64,000 nucleotides of DNA from positions 1 through 64,000 of the forward strand of contig CBDFFN010000014.1 in the NCBI GenBank assembly GCA_965246795.1. Direction: 5' to 3'. Position numbers and translations under genes: made by a program. Below are positions 1-7,425 of this stretch, one piece after another (the first letter of the stretch is position 1; each line of letters begins with the position of its first letter). Under the pieces are notes generated by a model. The model did not search any database. It had not been told where the DNA came from and saw nothing but the letters and a program-made list of their open reading frames with translations. This stretch comes from JAJXWB01 sp965246795. Its GTDB lineage: Bacteria > Pseudomonadota > Alphaproteobacteria > Rhizobiales > Beijerinckiaceae.

Positions 1-456
1 GTCACAGTGCTGCGTGCCGCCTACTACATGAGCAACTGGGACATGTTTCTGGATGCCGCAAAAGCCGGCACGCTACCGACCATGTTGCCGGCAGACTTGA
101 AGCTGCCGATGGTCGCCCCTGCCGACATCGGCGTGGTCGCGGCGCGGCTTTTGTACGAGCCAACTGATACGGGCCGTCTCGTCCACATCGAGGGACCGGT
201 ACATTATTCGAGCCGCGATGCCGCAGCAGCTTTCGCGCACGCGCTTGGTCGCAACGTAATTTTGGACATCACGCCGCGTGAGAAGCGGGAGGATGCCTAT
301 GGGAAGCTTGGTTTCTCGAAACCGGCTGCCGAAGCCTACGCGCGGATGACAACGGTCAGTGTCGATGGCGGTTTCGAAACACCGCTGAGTCCGGAGCGCG
401 GCGCCACCACGCTCGAAGCCTATATCGGCGACCTCGTGAGACGATCGCCCTGCTGA
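1..456 (+). CDS. NmrA-like NAD(P)-binding protein, C-terminal part (5' end outside window)
   Basis: The reading frame is open from base 1, so the gene starts upstream and only about 150 C-terminal residues are visible. The segment PMVAPADIGVVAARLL followed by a beta-strand region (GRLVHIEGP) and a helical tail matches the C-terminal half of NmrA/atypical short-chain dehydrogenase proteins, which bind NAD(P) and serve as redox sensors or quinone/azo reductases. The Rossmann glycine motif would lie in the missing N-terminus, so activity cannot be judged. It ends at TGA 454-456, 12 bp before the convergent L,D-transpeptidase. Family assignment is fairly good; substrate is unknown. Confidence 0.7.
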   Translation, partial: VTVLRAAYYMSNWDMFLDAAKAGTLPTMLPADLKLPMVAPADIGVVAARLLYEPTDTGRLVHIEGPVHYSSRDAAAAFAHALGRNVILDITPREKREDAYGKLGFSKPAAEAYARMTTVSVDGGFETPLSPERGATTLEAYIGDLVRRSPC

Positions 457-468
457 CAGTCGAGCCCG

Positions 469-1002
469 TCAGTTCACCATCACGACGGGCGTGCCGACGG
501 TGACGCGGCTGTAGAGGTCGGACACGTCCTCGTTCAGCATCCGAATGCAGCCGTAGGAAGCGGCGGTGCCGATCGAGCGGCGCATCTTGTTGGACGTGCC
601 GTGGATGGCGATCTCGGAGCGGTCGAGCGTCAAGGCAGCGACCCCCATCGGGTTCGACGGGGTCCCGCCGCGGATGACCTGGGGGATCTCCGGGTGGTCG
701 CGCGAGACGCTGGCCGGCGGCGACCAGTCGGGGTTCTGGAACTTGCCGTTGATGGACGCAACGCCGGACCATTCCTTGCCGCCCTTCGGCACGGCGATGG
801 GGTAGCGGATGGCGCGGGCGCTATCGAGGACGAGATACAGGGCACGCTCGCGCGCGCTAATGACGATCGTGCCAGGCTGCACGTTGGCGACGCGCGGCGT
901 GGCAACGAGACGCTCGCCGGCCTGGGCGGATGTCGTTGCAAAACCCGTTAAGGCCACGGTCGAGGCGAGAAACAGGGCGCGAGATATCGATGCTGCCGAC
1001 AT
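469..1002 (-). CDS. L,D-transpeptidase (YkuD domain), exported
   Basis: A 177-residue protein beginning at the ATG 1000-1002. A longer upstream frame exists, but only this start gives a clean signal peptide (residues 1-28, ending TTSAQA). The YkuD domain fills the rest, with catalytic-type residues H134 in IHGTSN and C152 in SYGCIRM. Enzymes of this family make 3-3 peptidoglycan cross-links or attach proteins to peptidoglycan in the periplasm. It is the first of three L,D-transpeptidases in the window and lies divergent from the methyltransferase gene across a 206-bp gap. The exact role among the paralogues cannot be told from sequence. Confidence 0.88.
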   Translation of the reverse strand: MSAASISRALFLASTVALTGFATTSAQAGERLVATPRVANVQPGTIVISARERALYLVLDSARAIRYPIAVPKGGKEWSGVASINGKFQNPDWSPPASVSRDHPEIPQVIRGGTPSNPMGVAALTLDRSEIAIHGTSNKMRRSIGTAASYGCIRMLNEDVSDLYSRVTVGTPVVMVN

Positions 1003-1208
1003 GGCGCGAAAACCTTCCGATGAGGCGATTGCAACACTCTGTGCTTGGTACGCACACAGGACGTTATTGCGCGACTCTACCGAACATTGCTGATTTGTCG
1101 AAGGGTTCGTGGTCGTTTGCCTAAGCGGAATGCTAAATGAAACCGACAATGTTGCGTCATGGACACAGCGCATTTTGACCATGCGACAGCCATGAAAAGA
1201 CATCGCCG

Positions 1209-2102
1209 ATGACGCGCCCGCCTCTGTTCGACGCGACGCTGTTCGCACTGCGGGCCCCGCGCGCGGGGCGTTTTTCGCGCGAGCGCGTCGGCTCGGACTT
1301 CCTGCTCGCCCATGCCCGCGAAGACCTCGACGCGCGGCTCGCGGCAATCAGCCGGCCGTTTCCGGCCGCCGTCGATCTGTTTTCGCCCGGCAAAGGCGTG
1401 GCGCATGCGCTCGTCGCGCCGGGCCGGACCGTCACGAGGGTGCGGCTGCCGTGGCAGACCGGCCCGGCGGACATTCGCTCCGGCTTCGAGGCGCTGCCCT
1501 TCGCGGACGCCTCGCTTGATCTCGTCGTATCGCTCGTGGCGCTACAATGGTGCGAGGACCTGCCGGGCCTTTTCGCGCAAGTGCGGCGCGCCTTGCGACC
1601 TGATGGCTTGTTTCTGGCTTGTTTCGTCGGTGGGCGCTCGCTGCACGAACTGCGCGCCGCCTTCGCTCAGGCCGAAGCCGAGACGACGGGTGGCGCATCA
1701 CCTCGCGTCATTCCCTTCGCGGATGTCCGCGATGCCGGGGCATTGCTGCAGCGGGCCGGCTTCGCGTTGCCGGTCGCCGATGTCGACACGCTCGTCGTGC
1801 GCTACACATCGATTTTGGATCTTATGGCGGACCTCCGCGCGATGGGCGCGACAAACCCGCTCACCGAACGTGCGCGCAAGCCGTTGCGTCGTGCGACGCT
1901 GTTCCGCGCTGCGGAAATCTATGCCGAGCGCTTCGCCGATCCCGATGGACGCATTCGCGCGACCTTTGATCTCGTGTGGCTGTCGGGCTGGGCGCCGCAT
2001 GCGAGCCAGCAAAAGCCGCTCGCGCCGGGCTCGGCGAAACACTCGCTGGCCGAAGCGCTGGGCGCAAAGGAACGTGCGCCGCCAAGCGAGCAGAACGACT
2101 GA
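1209..2102 (+). CDS. SAM-dependent methyltransferase-fold protein, NDUFAF5/BioC-like
   Basis: A 297-residue class I methyltransferase-fold protein. The motif IV/post-motif region DLVVSLVALQWCEDLPG and the RRALRPDGLFLA strand are clear. The N-terminus (FDATLFALRAPRA) and the C-terminal segment with LMADLRAMGATNPL are typical of the alphaproteobacterial group related to mitochondrial NDUFAF5, a complex I assembly factor that hydroxylates an arginine, and to BioC. The usual glycine-rich motif I is weak here (DLFSPGKGVAHAL), which fits NDUFAF5-like proteins with altered cofactor use. The start is ATG 1209; the gene is followed by the aminotransferase on the same strand. Function is inferred by family only. 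Confidence 0.75.
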   Translation: MTRPPLFDATLFALRAPRAGRFSRERVGSDFLLAHAREDLDARLAAISRPFPAAVDLFSPGKGVAHALVAPGRTVTRVRLPWQTGPADIRSGFEALPFADASLDLVVSLVALQWCEDLPGLFAQVRRALRPDGLFLACFVGGRSLHELRAAFAQAEAETTGGASPRVIPFADVRDAGALLQRAGFALPVADVDTLVVRYTSILDLMADLRAMGATNPLTERARKPLRRATLFRAAEIYAERFADPDGRIRATFDLVWLSGWAPHASQQKPLAPGSAKHSLAEALGAKERAPPSEQND

Positions 2103-2206
2103 TTTTCACGCGCTGCCCGCGTGCTTGGTCAGCGCTTTTGCTTGAACAACGCGGCGTCACGGTTCAGGGTCGCGTCAACACACGGCTTCCCTCCGAAGGA
2201 GCGCTC

Positions 2207-3529
2207 ATGTCCGCCACCGCCGCCCCGATCGATCTCGACCACAACTGGCTCCCCTTCACGCCCAATCGCGATTTTCGCGACAAGCCGCGGCTCTTCGCGC
2301 GTGCCGAAGGCGTGCACTACTACACGCCGGATGGCCGCGCCGTGCTCGACGGCTCGTCGGGTCTGTTCACCACGCCCGCCGGACATGGGCGTAAGGAGAT
2401 CGCTGACGCGGTCCACAAGCAGCTTCTCGAACTCGACTTCTCGCCGAGCTTCCAGCGCTCGCATCCAAAGGCCTTCGACGCGGCCAACCGCGTCGCGGCG
2501 CTGATGCCTGACGGCGTCGACAAGATATTCTTCTGCAATTCCGGTTCGGAAGCGATCGACACCGCGATGAAGATTGCGCTCGCCTATTTCCGCGCGAAAG
2601 GTCAGTCGAGCCGCACCGTCTTCGTATCGCGCGAGCGCGCCTATCACGGCGTCGGATTTGGCGGCGTCGCGCTGTCTGGCCTCGTCAACAACCGCCGCAC
2701 CTTTGGGCCCGGATTGCCCCAGGCACTGCACATGCGCCACACGCACGTGAAGGAAAACCTCTTTACGAAAGGCGAGGGCGAGCACGGCGTCGATCTCGCC
2801 GAGGATCTCCTTCGACTTATCCAGTTGCACGGTGGCGAGAACATTGCCGCGTGCATCGTCGAGCCGATCGCCGGTTCGACCGGCACGCTCGTCCCGCCAA
2901 AGGGCTATCTGAAGCGCCTGCGCGAAATCTGCGACCAGCACGGCATCCTGCTCGTCTTCGACGAAGTCATCACCGGTTTCGGCCGCACGGGGCGCGCCTT
3001 CGCCTCGCAATCGTTTGGTGTAAAGCCGGACATGATCACGATGGCCAAGGCGATCACCAACGGCGTGCAGCCGATGTCGGCGGTCGCCGCGAGCCGCGCG
3101 ATCCATCAGGCGATCGTCGAGGAGTCGCCCAATCCGCGCACCGCGAACGAGTTTTACCACGGCTATACCTGGTCGGCGCATCCCGCGGCCTGCGCCGCCG
3201 CGATCGCGACGCTCGACATCTACGAGAATGAACGCCTGTTCGAGCGTGCGAACCAGATGTCGGCCTATTTCCTCGAAGGGCTGTTCTCGCTGAAAGGCAT
3301 CCCCATCGTCACCGACATCCGCGGCTATGGCATGATGGGCGGCATCGACGTGGCCCCGACAAAAGTGCCTGCCGAGCGCGGGCATCAGTGGCAGCTCGCG
3401 ATGTACGACGCCGGTCTGCACATCAAAACGACGGGCGACAGCGGCATCGTCGCGCCGCCTTACGTCATGACGACAGACCAGATCGACCAGACCGTCGAGC
3501 TTCTCGGCAAAACACTGCGTGTGATGTAG
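2207..3529 (+). CDS. Omega-amino acid--pyruvate aminotransferase (class III PLP)
   Basis: A 440-residue class III aminotransferase. The start at ATG 2207 is preceded by a strong AAGGAG ribosome-binding site at 2196-2201; a longer frame upstream lacks family similarity. Visible features are the glycine-rich NSGSEAIDTAMK segment (residues 111-122), the cofactor Asp in FDEVITGFGRTG (about 251-262), and the Schiff-base Lys281 in MAKAITNGVQPM. The N-terminal NWLPFTPNRDF and the AITNGVQPM context match beta-alanine:pyruvate/omega-amino acid:pyruvate transaminases, which move amino groups from beta-alanine or terminal amines to pyruvate. Length agrees with the family. The exact amine donor is uncertain. 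Confidence 0.9.
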   Translation: MSATAAPIDLDHNWLPFTPNRDFRDKPRLFARAEGVHYYTPDGRAVLDGSSGLFTTPAGHGRKEIADAVHKQLLELDFSPSFQRSHPKAFDAANRVAALMPDGVDKIFFCNSGSEAIDTAMKIALAYFRAKGQSSRTVFVSRERAYHGVGFGGVALSGLVNNRRTFGPGLPQALHMRHTHVKENLFTKGEGEHGVDLAEDLLRLIQLHGGENIAACIVEPIAGSTGTLVPPKGYLKRLREICDQHGILLVFDEVITGFGRTGRAFASQSFGVKPDMITMAKAITNGVQPMSAVAASRAIHQAIVEESPNPRTANEFYHGYTWSAHPAACAAAIATLDIYENERLFERANQMSAYFLEGLFSLKGIPIVTDIRGYGMMGGIDVAPTKVPAERGHQWQLAMYDAGLHIKTTGDSGIVAPPYVMTTDQIDQTVELLGKTLRVM

Positions 3530-3535
3530 GGCGCG

Positions 3536-3979
3536 TTACGTCGCGTCGCGCGCAAACCGATCCAGCTCTGCCGCGTAGTCGGCGATCCGGCCCGCGATCA
3601 GCGCGCGGATCTTTGCCGCGCCAGCCGGCGATTCCTCCAGCACGCGGTGGAATAGCGCGCGGGGAATGTAGCGCACAGTCGCATGCTCCGTCGCGGTGGC
3701 GGTCGCGGGCCGCTGCGTCGGCGAGATCAGCGCGAGCTCGCCGAGCAGTGCCGGTGCGGACACGGCCAGCGGCTCGCGATCGACGGCGGCTTTCAACGAT
3801 AGCGCCCCGCGCACGACGAAGAACGCGCCGTCCGACGCGTCGCCCTCGCGAAACAGCACGTCGTCGGGCCGCAGCAGCTTCGTCTCCGCGGCAAAGGCGA
3901 GCAGCCGCAACGCCTCCGGCTCGAGCAGCCGGAAGATCGCGACCTCGCAAAGCTGGCGTATATCGTCGTTGAGCGCCAT
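3536..3979 (-). CDS. Cyclic nucleotide-binding domain protein (no DNA-binding domain)
   Basis: A 147-residue protein consisting of one cNMP-binding beta-roll: DDVLFREGDASDGAFFVVRG is the typical beta-strand/turn signature, followed by APALLGELALIS, the phosphate-binding-cassette position. The canonical Arg of cAMP-binding cassettes is not obvious (LGELALISPTQRPAT), so ligand binding is unproven. The helix-turn-helix of Crp/FNR regulators is absent; the C-terminus is a short helical tail. It is convergent with the aminotransferase (6-bp gap) and on the same strand as the AlkA-type gene. Likely a stand-alone sensor or a partner-binding module; partner unknown. Confidence 0.75.
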   Translation of the reverse strand: MALNDDIRQLCEVAIFRLLEPEALRLLAFAAETKLLRPDDVLFREGDASDGAFFVVRGALSLKAAVDREPLAVSAPALLGELALISPTQRPATATATEHATVRYIPRALFHRVLEESPAGAAKIRALIAGRIADYAAELDRFARDAT

Positions 3980-4023
3980 GACGCCTTGAGTGCCGGTTCG
4001 CGCCGCGCCGCGTCAAGCGCCCG

Positions 4024-4746
4024 TCACGCCAGCGATATGCCGTCGCGCGCCTTGAGCACACGATAATAGGCCCACAGGATGCGCGCGGCGACGCCGCGAT
4101 ACGGCCGCCAGCGCTCGCCGATGCGATGCAGTTTTGCCGCGTCCGGTCGCTTGCGCAGACCGAGCGCGCCGCGCGCGGCCTCCTGCAACGCGATGTCGCC
4201 GCCCGGCCAGGCGTCGGGATGGCCGAGGCAGAAGAGCAGGAAAATGTCGGCCGTCCACGGCCCGATGCCATGCACCGCCACCAGTGTTTTATGCGCATCG
4301 GTCGCCGGCATCGTTGCCAGCGCGTCGACGTCGAGCGCGCCGGAGGTCATCGCGGCGGCGATGGCGCGCAGTGTTTTCATCTTCGGTGCCGATAGGCCGA
4401 CGGTGCGAAGCACCTCGTCGGACGCCGTCATCATCGCAAGTGCGTCGAGCGGGTCGAGCGCCGCATGAAGCCGTGTGCGGATCGCATCGGCGCTGGCGAC
4501 CGACACCTGCTGCGCCACGACGATCGCCGCGAGGCCGGCAAAACCCGGCTCGCGCAGCCGCAGCGGCGGCGGGCCGGTCGCGTCGAGCATCGCGCCGATC
4601 ACGTCCGGGTCCAACGCATGCAGCGCCGTCGTTGCCTCGGCGAGCGAGGCCGCGTCTGTGATGAGCGGCGCCGTGCCGTAGCGCAATTCCGGCGGCTTGC
4701 GCCGCTTGCGCGCGATAGGCTTTGCTTTGGCGGGCGCGCGCGGCAT
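4024..4746 (-). CDS. DNA-3-methyladenine glycosylase II family (AlkA-like HhH-GPD)
   Basis: A 240-residue helix-hairpin-helix DNA glycosylase. The hairpin LVAVHGIGPWTADIFLL (residues 155-171) is followed by the catalytic Asp184 in WPGGDIALQ, which is the AlkA signature. There is no FCL iron-sulfur Cys cluster, as expected for AlkA rather than Nth/MutY. The N-terminus is a Lys/Arg-rich tail (about 20 residues) that probably contacts DNA. These enzymes excise alkylated purines to start base-excision repair. The gene is divergent from gluQ with only a 22-bp gap, so the two promoters must overlap. Confidence 0.88.
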   Translation of the reverse strand: MPRAPAKAKPIARKRRKPPELRYGTAPLITDAASLAEATTALHALDPDVIGAMLDATGPPPLRLREPGFAGLAAIVVAQQVSVASADAIRTRLHAALDPLDALAMMTASDEVLRTVGLSAPKMKTLRAIAAAMTSGALDVDALATMPATDAHKTLVAVHGIGPWTADIFLLFCLGHPDAWPGGDIALQEAARGALGLRKRPDAAKLHRIGERWRPYRGVAARILWAYYRVLKARDGISLA

Positions 4747-4768
4747 CCGCTAGTCTTGTGCCATCGTC

Positions 4769-5620
4769 ATGGCGCAGACAAACCTCCGCTTCGCGCCGTC
4801 GCCCAACGGCTTCCTCCATCTCGGCCACGCGTTTTCCGCGCTGCTCAACCAGCGGCTCGCGAAGGAGGCCGGCGGCGCGCTGCTGTTGCGGCTGGAGGAT
4901 ATCGACGCGGCGCGCTGTCCCAAAGCGCTTTGCGATGCGGCTGTGGAAGACCTCGCATGGCTCGGACTCACGTGGGACGCGCCGGTGGTCTGGCAATCAG
5001 AGCGGCGCGGGTTGTACGAAGCCGCGCAGACAAAACTGCGGGACGACGGCCTCACCTACCCCTGCTTCTGTTCGCGCGGCGATATTATCAGGGCCATCGC
5101 CGGCAAGACCGACTGGCCGCGCGACCCGGATGGAGCGCCAAAATATCCGGGCACGTGCCGGGCGTTGTCGCCGGATGTCGTCGCGGAGCGGATCGCGGCG
5201 GGCGCGCCGCATGCGTGGCGGCTGGACATGAGCGCCGCCCTCGCGCGCACGGGGCCGCTGTTCTGGGCCGAGTGGAGCGATGTCGGCGTAACGGATGTCG
5301 CCGCCGATCCGCTGACTTGGGGCGACGTCATCCTTGCGCGAAAGGATATTTTGACAAGCTATCACGTCGCGGTCGTGGTCGACGATGCCGCGCAAGACAT
5401 CACGCATGTCGTGCGCGGGCGTGATCTCTATCTTGCGACTGCGGTGCATCGCGTGCTGCAGGTTCTGCTTGGCTTCGATGCACCAACCTATCGCCACCAT
5501 CCGCTGGTGGCGGACGATGTTGGCGAAAAGCTCGCGAAGTCGAAGGGGTCGGCGTCGTTGCGCGACCTTCGCGCAGCGGGCGTGACGGCGGCGCAGGTGC
5601 GGGCGCGGTTGGGGTTTTGA
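4769..5620 (+). CDS. gluQ: Glutamyl-Q tRNA(Asp) synthetase
   Basis: A 283-residue truncated glutamyl-tRNA synthetase lacking the anticodon-binding domain, which is the hallmark of GluQ (YadB). The enzyme attaches glutamate to queuosine at position 34 of tRNA-Asp. The class I motifs are present: FAPSPNGFLHLGHA (HIGH-like) near residue 8-21 and EKLAKSKGS (KMSKS-like) near residue 255. The family zinc site is visible as CFC at about residue 96 followed by YPGTC. The gene is complete, starts at ATG 4769, and is followed by a short palindromic repeat and a mini-GNAT gene. The name gluQ is given on the domain layout. Confidence 0.92.
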   Translation: MAQTNLRFAPSPNGFLHLGHAFSALLNQRLAKEAGGALLLRLEDIDAARCPKALCDAAVEDLAWLGLTWDAPVVWQSERRGLYEAAQTKLRDDGLTYPCFCSRGDIIRAIAGKTDWPRDPDGAPKYPGTCRALSPDVVAERIAAGAPHAWRLDMSAALARTGPLFWAEWSDVGVTDVAADPLTWGDVILARKDILTSYHVAVVVDDAAQDITHVVRGRDLYLATAVHRVLQVLLGFDAPTYRHHPLVADDVGEKLAKSKGSASLRDLRAAGVTAAQVRARLGF

Positions 5621-5635
5621 TGACGTCCCGAGTGT

Positions 5636-5664
5636 TCCCCTCACCTGCTTGCGGGAGAAGGGGA
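5636..5664. repeat. Short palindromic intergenic repeat remnant
   Basis: Between gluQ and the small GNAT gene lies a CCCCT...AGGGG inverted pair around the core CACCTGCTTGCGGGAGAA. It resembles one arm of the larger CCTCTCCCCGC-type element at 25264-25410. It looks like a degraded copy of the same intergenic repeat family. Confidence 0.45.
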
Positions 5665-5722
5665 TAGCCGAGGCCATCGCGAAAATTTCCACCCACCGCT
5701 ATGTCAGGCGACGAGGATCGCC

Positions 5723-5980
5723 ATGCCTGAAACCTTCTCCGACAACACAGCGCAACACCGCTTCGAACTCGATGTCGACGGCCAGATCGCCTTCGCGACC
5801 TACCGGCGCAGCGCCGATGCGCTCGCGATCTCGCATGTCGAATCGCCGATGGTTTTACGCGGGACGGGTGTGGCGGGCCGGCTGATGCAGCACATTTCCG
5901 ACACCGCGCAGAAGGAAGGCGTCGGCCTCGTGCCCTATTGCAGCTACGCGCGGGCGTGGGTGCAGCGGAAGGGTGGGTAG
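5723..5980 (+). CDS. Small GNAT-fold N-acetyltransferase (YjdJ type)
   Basis: An 85-residue mini-GNAT domain. The segment SHVESPMVLRGTGVAGRLMQ contains the acetyl-CoA pyrophosphate-binding R-G-x-G-x-A/G pattern, and the C-terminus VPYCSYARAWVQRK matches the short YjdJ/GTLF1-like group in length and layout. Such proteins are thought to acetylate small molecules, but substrates are unknown. The start at ATG 5723 is preceded by GGATCGCC. The gene ends just before the low-GC SIR2-like gene and marks the left edge of that insertion. Confidence 0.82.
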   Translation: MPETFSDNTAQHRFELDVDGQIAFATYRRSADALAISHVESPMVLRGTGVAGRLMQHISDTAQKEGVGLVPYCSYARAWVQRKGG

Positions 5981-6014
5981 CGCGTGGGTGCTGCGTGATA
6001 CCCAAGCAGATCGT

Positions 6015-7046
6015 TCAACTCGCTAGGAGCGGTGCGTACTCGTCGATCATTTCCCGGCATTCTAGCTCGCGGCGTATGAAGATGTTCGTGCTGTTCGAAA
6101 AAGCGATGTTGCCTGGAAACATCGAATAGAGACGCATTCGAATCTCACCGCATCCAGCTTCTGAGAAGCCTCGCGCAGTTGCAAAAACCCGCTTCGTGCC
6201 AACGGTGTTGTGCGTCTCGAGAAGCCGCATGTTCTGCGTGTGGAACGCGAAGCCGAGAAAGATAAGCGTTTCTGCTTCACGGAGCGCGTTCTGTATCTGA
6301 GTGAGCATCGCGTGATCTGATACTTTTTCAGTGTAGGTGCGTATCCGATCAGCACGTTCATCGACACTGCGCGACAGCTTCCCAAACGGTGCCGCGATGC
6401 CACCGGACTCATTTGGAATAACATTGCCAACATCGCCGTATGGATGGATGATCTCGCATTGCCGAACCACTTGAGCAGCCCTCTGAAACGGCACTGAAAA
6501 GTGGTCTTGGATAGCGCCGACAAGAAAATGCTCAAGACACCTGTCGTAATTGAAGACTATGAACGTGAGCTTCTGTAGCATCGCTTCTGGAAAATGAGGC
6601 TGTGTTCCGCGAGTTGCGAGCCGCATGAAGGCTGGATACCACGACTGATTGAGCTTTTGATAGCGAGCGCCAACCGACTCACTAAACAACTTACTACTCT
6701 GTTCTGCCTCTAGAATGGCGCGCACTATGGCGGCCTTTCCGAAATGTACGATCGCTACGTCATCCCTATGCGTATCTAGATAGTCATCGATCGAGGCGGC
6801 GTAACTGATTCCTTTAGCCAGCCTCAGGGCAGCGTCGTAAAGTTCCCTCGCCACGATCGGCATCGGTTGCCTGAGGAGTGCATTAAAGAGCTCTAGGTCA
6901 CCATTAGACCTCTTGAGTTCGCCCGTGGAGTCAATCTCATAACTTGCCTTCTTCCGAATAGTACTCGCCAGATCACTACCGACTGGCATTCCCAAGTCAG
7001 CACTGGCCCCAGCACCCAGAATGAAAACGGTTCTTCCCTTTATCAT
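6015..7046 (-). CDS. SIR2-like domain protein, putative NAD-consuming defence effector
   Basis: A 343-residue protein with a SIR2-like Rossmann fold. Residues 8-21 (FILGAGASADLGMP) are the NAD-binding glycine motif; ASIDDYL at 84-90 is the short motif common in phage-defence SIR2 proteins; FNYD at 165-168, IHPYGDVG at 200-207 (candidate catalytic His201) and FLGFAFH at 263-269 follow in family order. No second effector or sensor domain is visible and there is no partner gene. GC is about 50%, far below the neighbours, and codon use is relaxed, which points to horizontal transfer between the GNAT gene and ffh. An AAGGTGG ribosome-binding site precedes ATG 7046. Defence activity by NAD depletion is inference from the family. 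Confidence 0.8.
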   Translation of the reverse strand: MIKGRTVFILGAGASADLGMPVGSDLASTIRKKASYEIDSTGELKRSNGDLELFNALLRQPMPIVARELYDAALRLAKGISYAASIDDYLDTHRDDVAIVHFGKAAIVRAILEAEQSSKLFSESVGARYQKLNQSWYPAFMRLATRGTQPHFPEAMLQKLTFIVFNYDRCLEHFLVGAIQDHFSVPFQRAAQVVRQCEIIHPYGDVGNVIPNESGGIAAPFGKLSRSVDERADRIRTYTEKVSDHAMLTQIQNALREAETLIFLGFAFHTQNMRLLETHNTVGTKRVFATARGFSEAGCGEIRMRLYSMFPGNIAFSNSTNIFIRRELECREMIDEYAPLLAS

Positions 7047-7425
7047 GCCTGTGCCACCTTGAATGTGTGAGCATCAAGTCCGCTTCTTACTTCTCGAAAC
7101 GAATTTCATATTGTTTATTAGGGCCGAAGATACAGAGCGTACAGCGACACAGCTCGTCTCAAGCCAAAGTCGCGTGCACCACGCTCAGCTGAGCTCAGGG
7201 GCGTCTTTGACGTTTTCTTTTCGAGACGATATGAACCGCCCACTCTCATCCGAGTGCCATAACCAAATCCGCCGCGAAGCCTGAGAGGTCAGCGGCCACC
7301 GTCCGGCAGCGCGTTGCGCCCCCGGCGGCTCTTTGGCGTTGGCGTATCGTTTGGGAGCAGGGCGTCGGTCGAAAAGCCGGCTTCCTCGTTTTCGCGCCCT
7401 GCTCAGCCGGGGCTTGGAGTGACGC
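7047..7425. other. Intergenic region with structured leader upstream of ffh
   Basis: This 379-bp gap holds no convincing gene. Its left half (7047-7230) is low in GC and belongs with the SIR2-like insertion; the right half is chromosomal in composition. At 7357-7402 an extended inverted repeat (GCAGGGCG ... CGAAAA / TTTTCG CGCCCTGC, with a 5-nt bulge) could form a hairpin in the ffh leader. A GGAG at about 7416 serves as the ffh ribosome-binding site. No T-run follows, so it is not a standard terminator. Confidence 0.5.

Noticed and set aside
2129..3421. A 430-codon frame opposite the aminotransferase
   Set aside because: Shadow frame of high-GC coding DNA; the plus-strand gene has all catalytic motifs.
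7063..7284. Small plus-strand frame of 73 codons between the SIR2-like gene and ffh
   Set aside because: No ribosome site, no recognisable pattern, and in the antisense leader of the SIR2-like gene; not supported as a gene.
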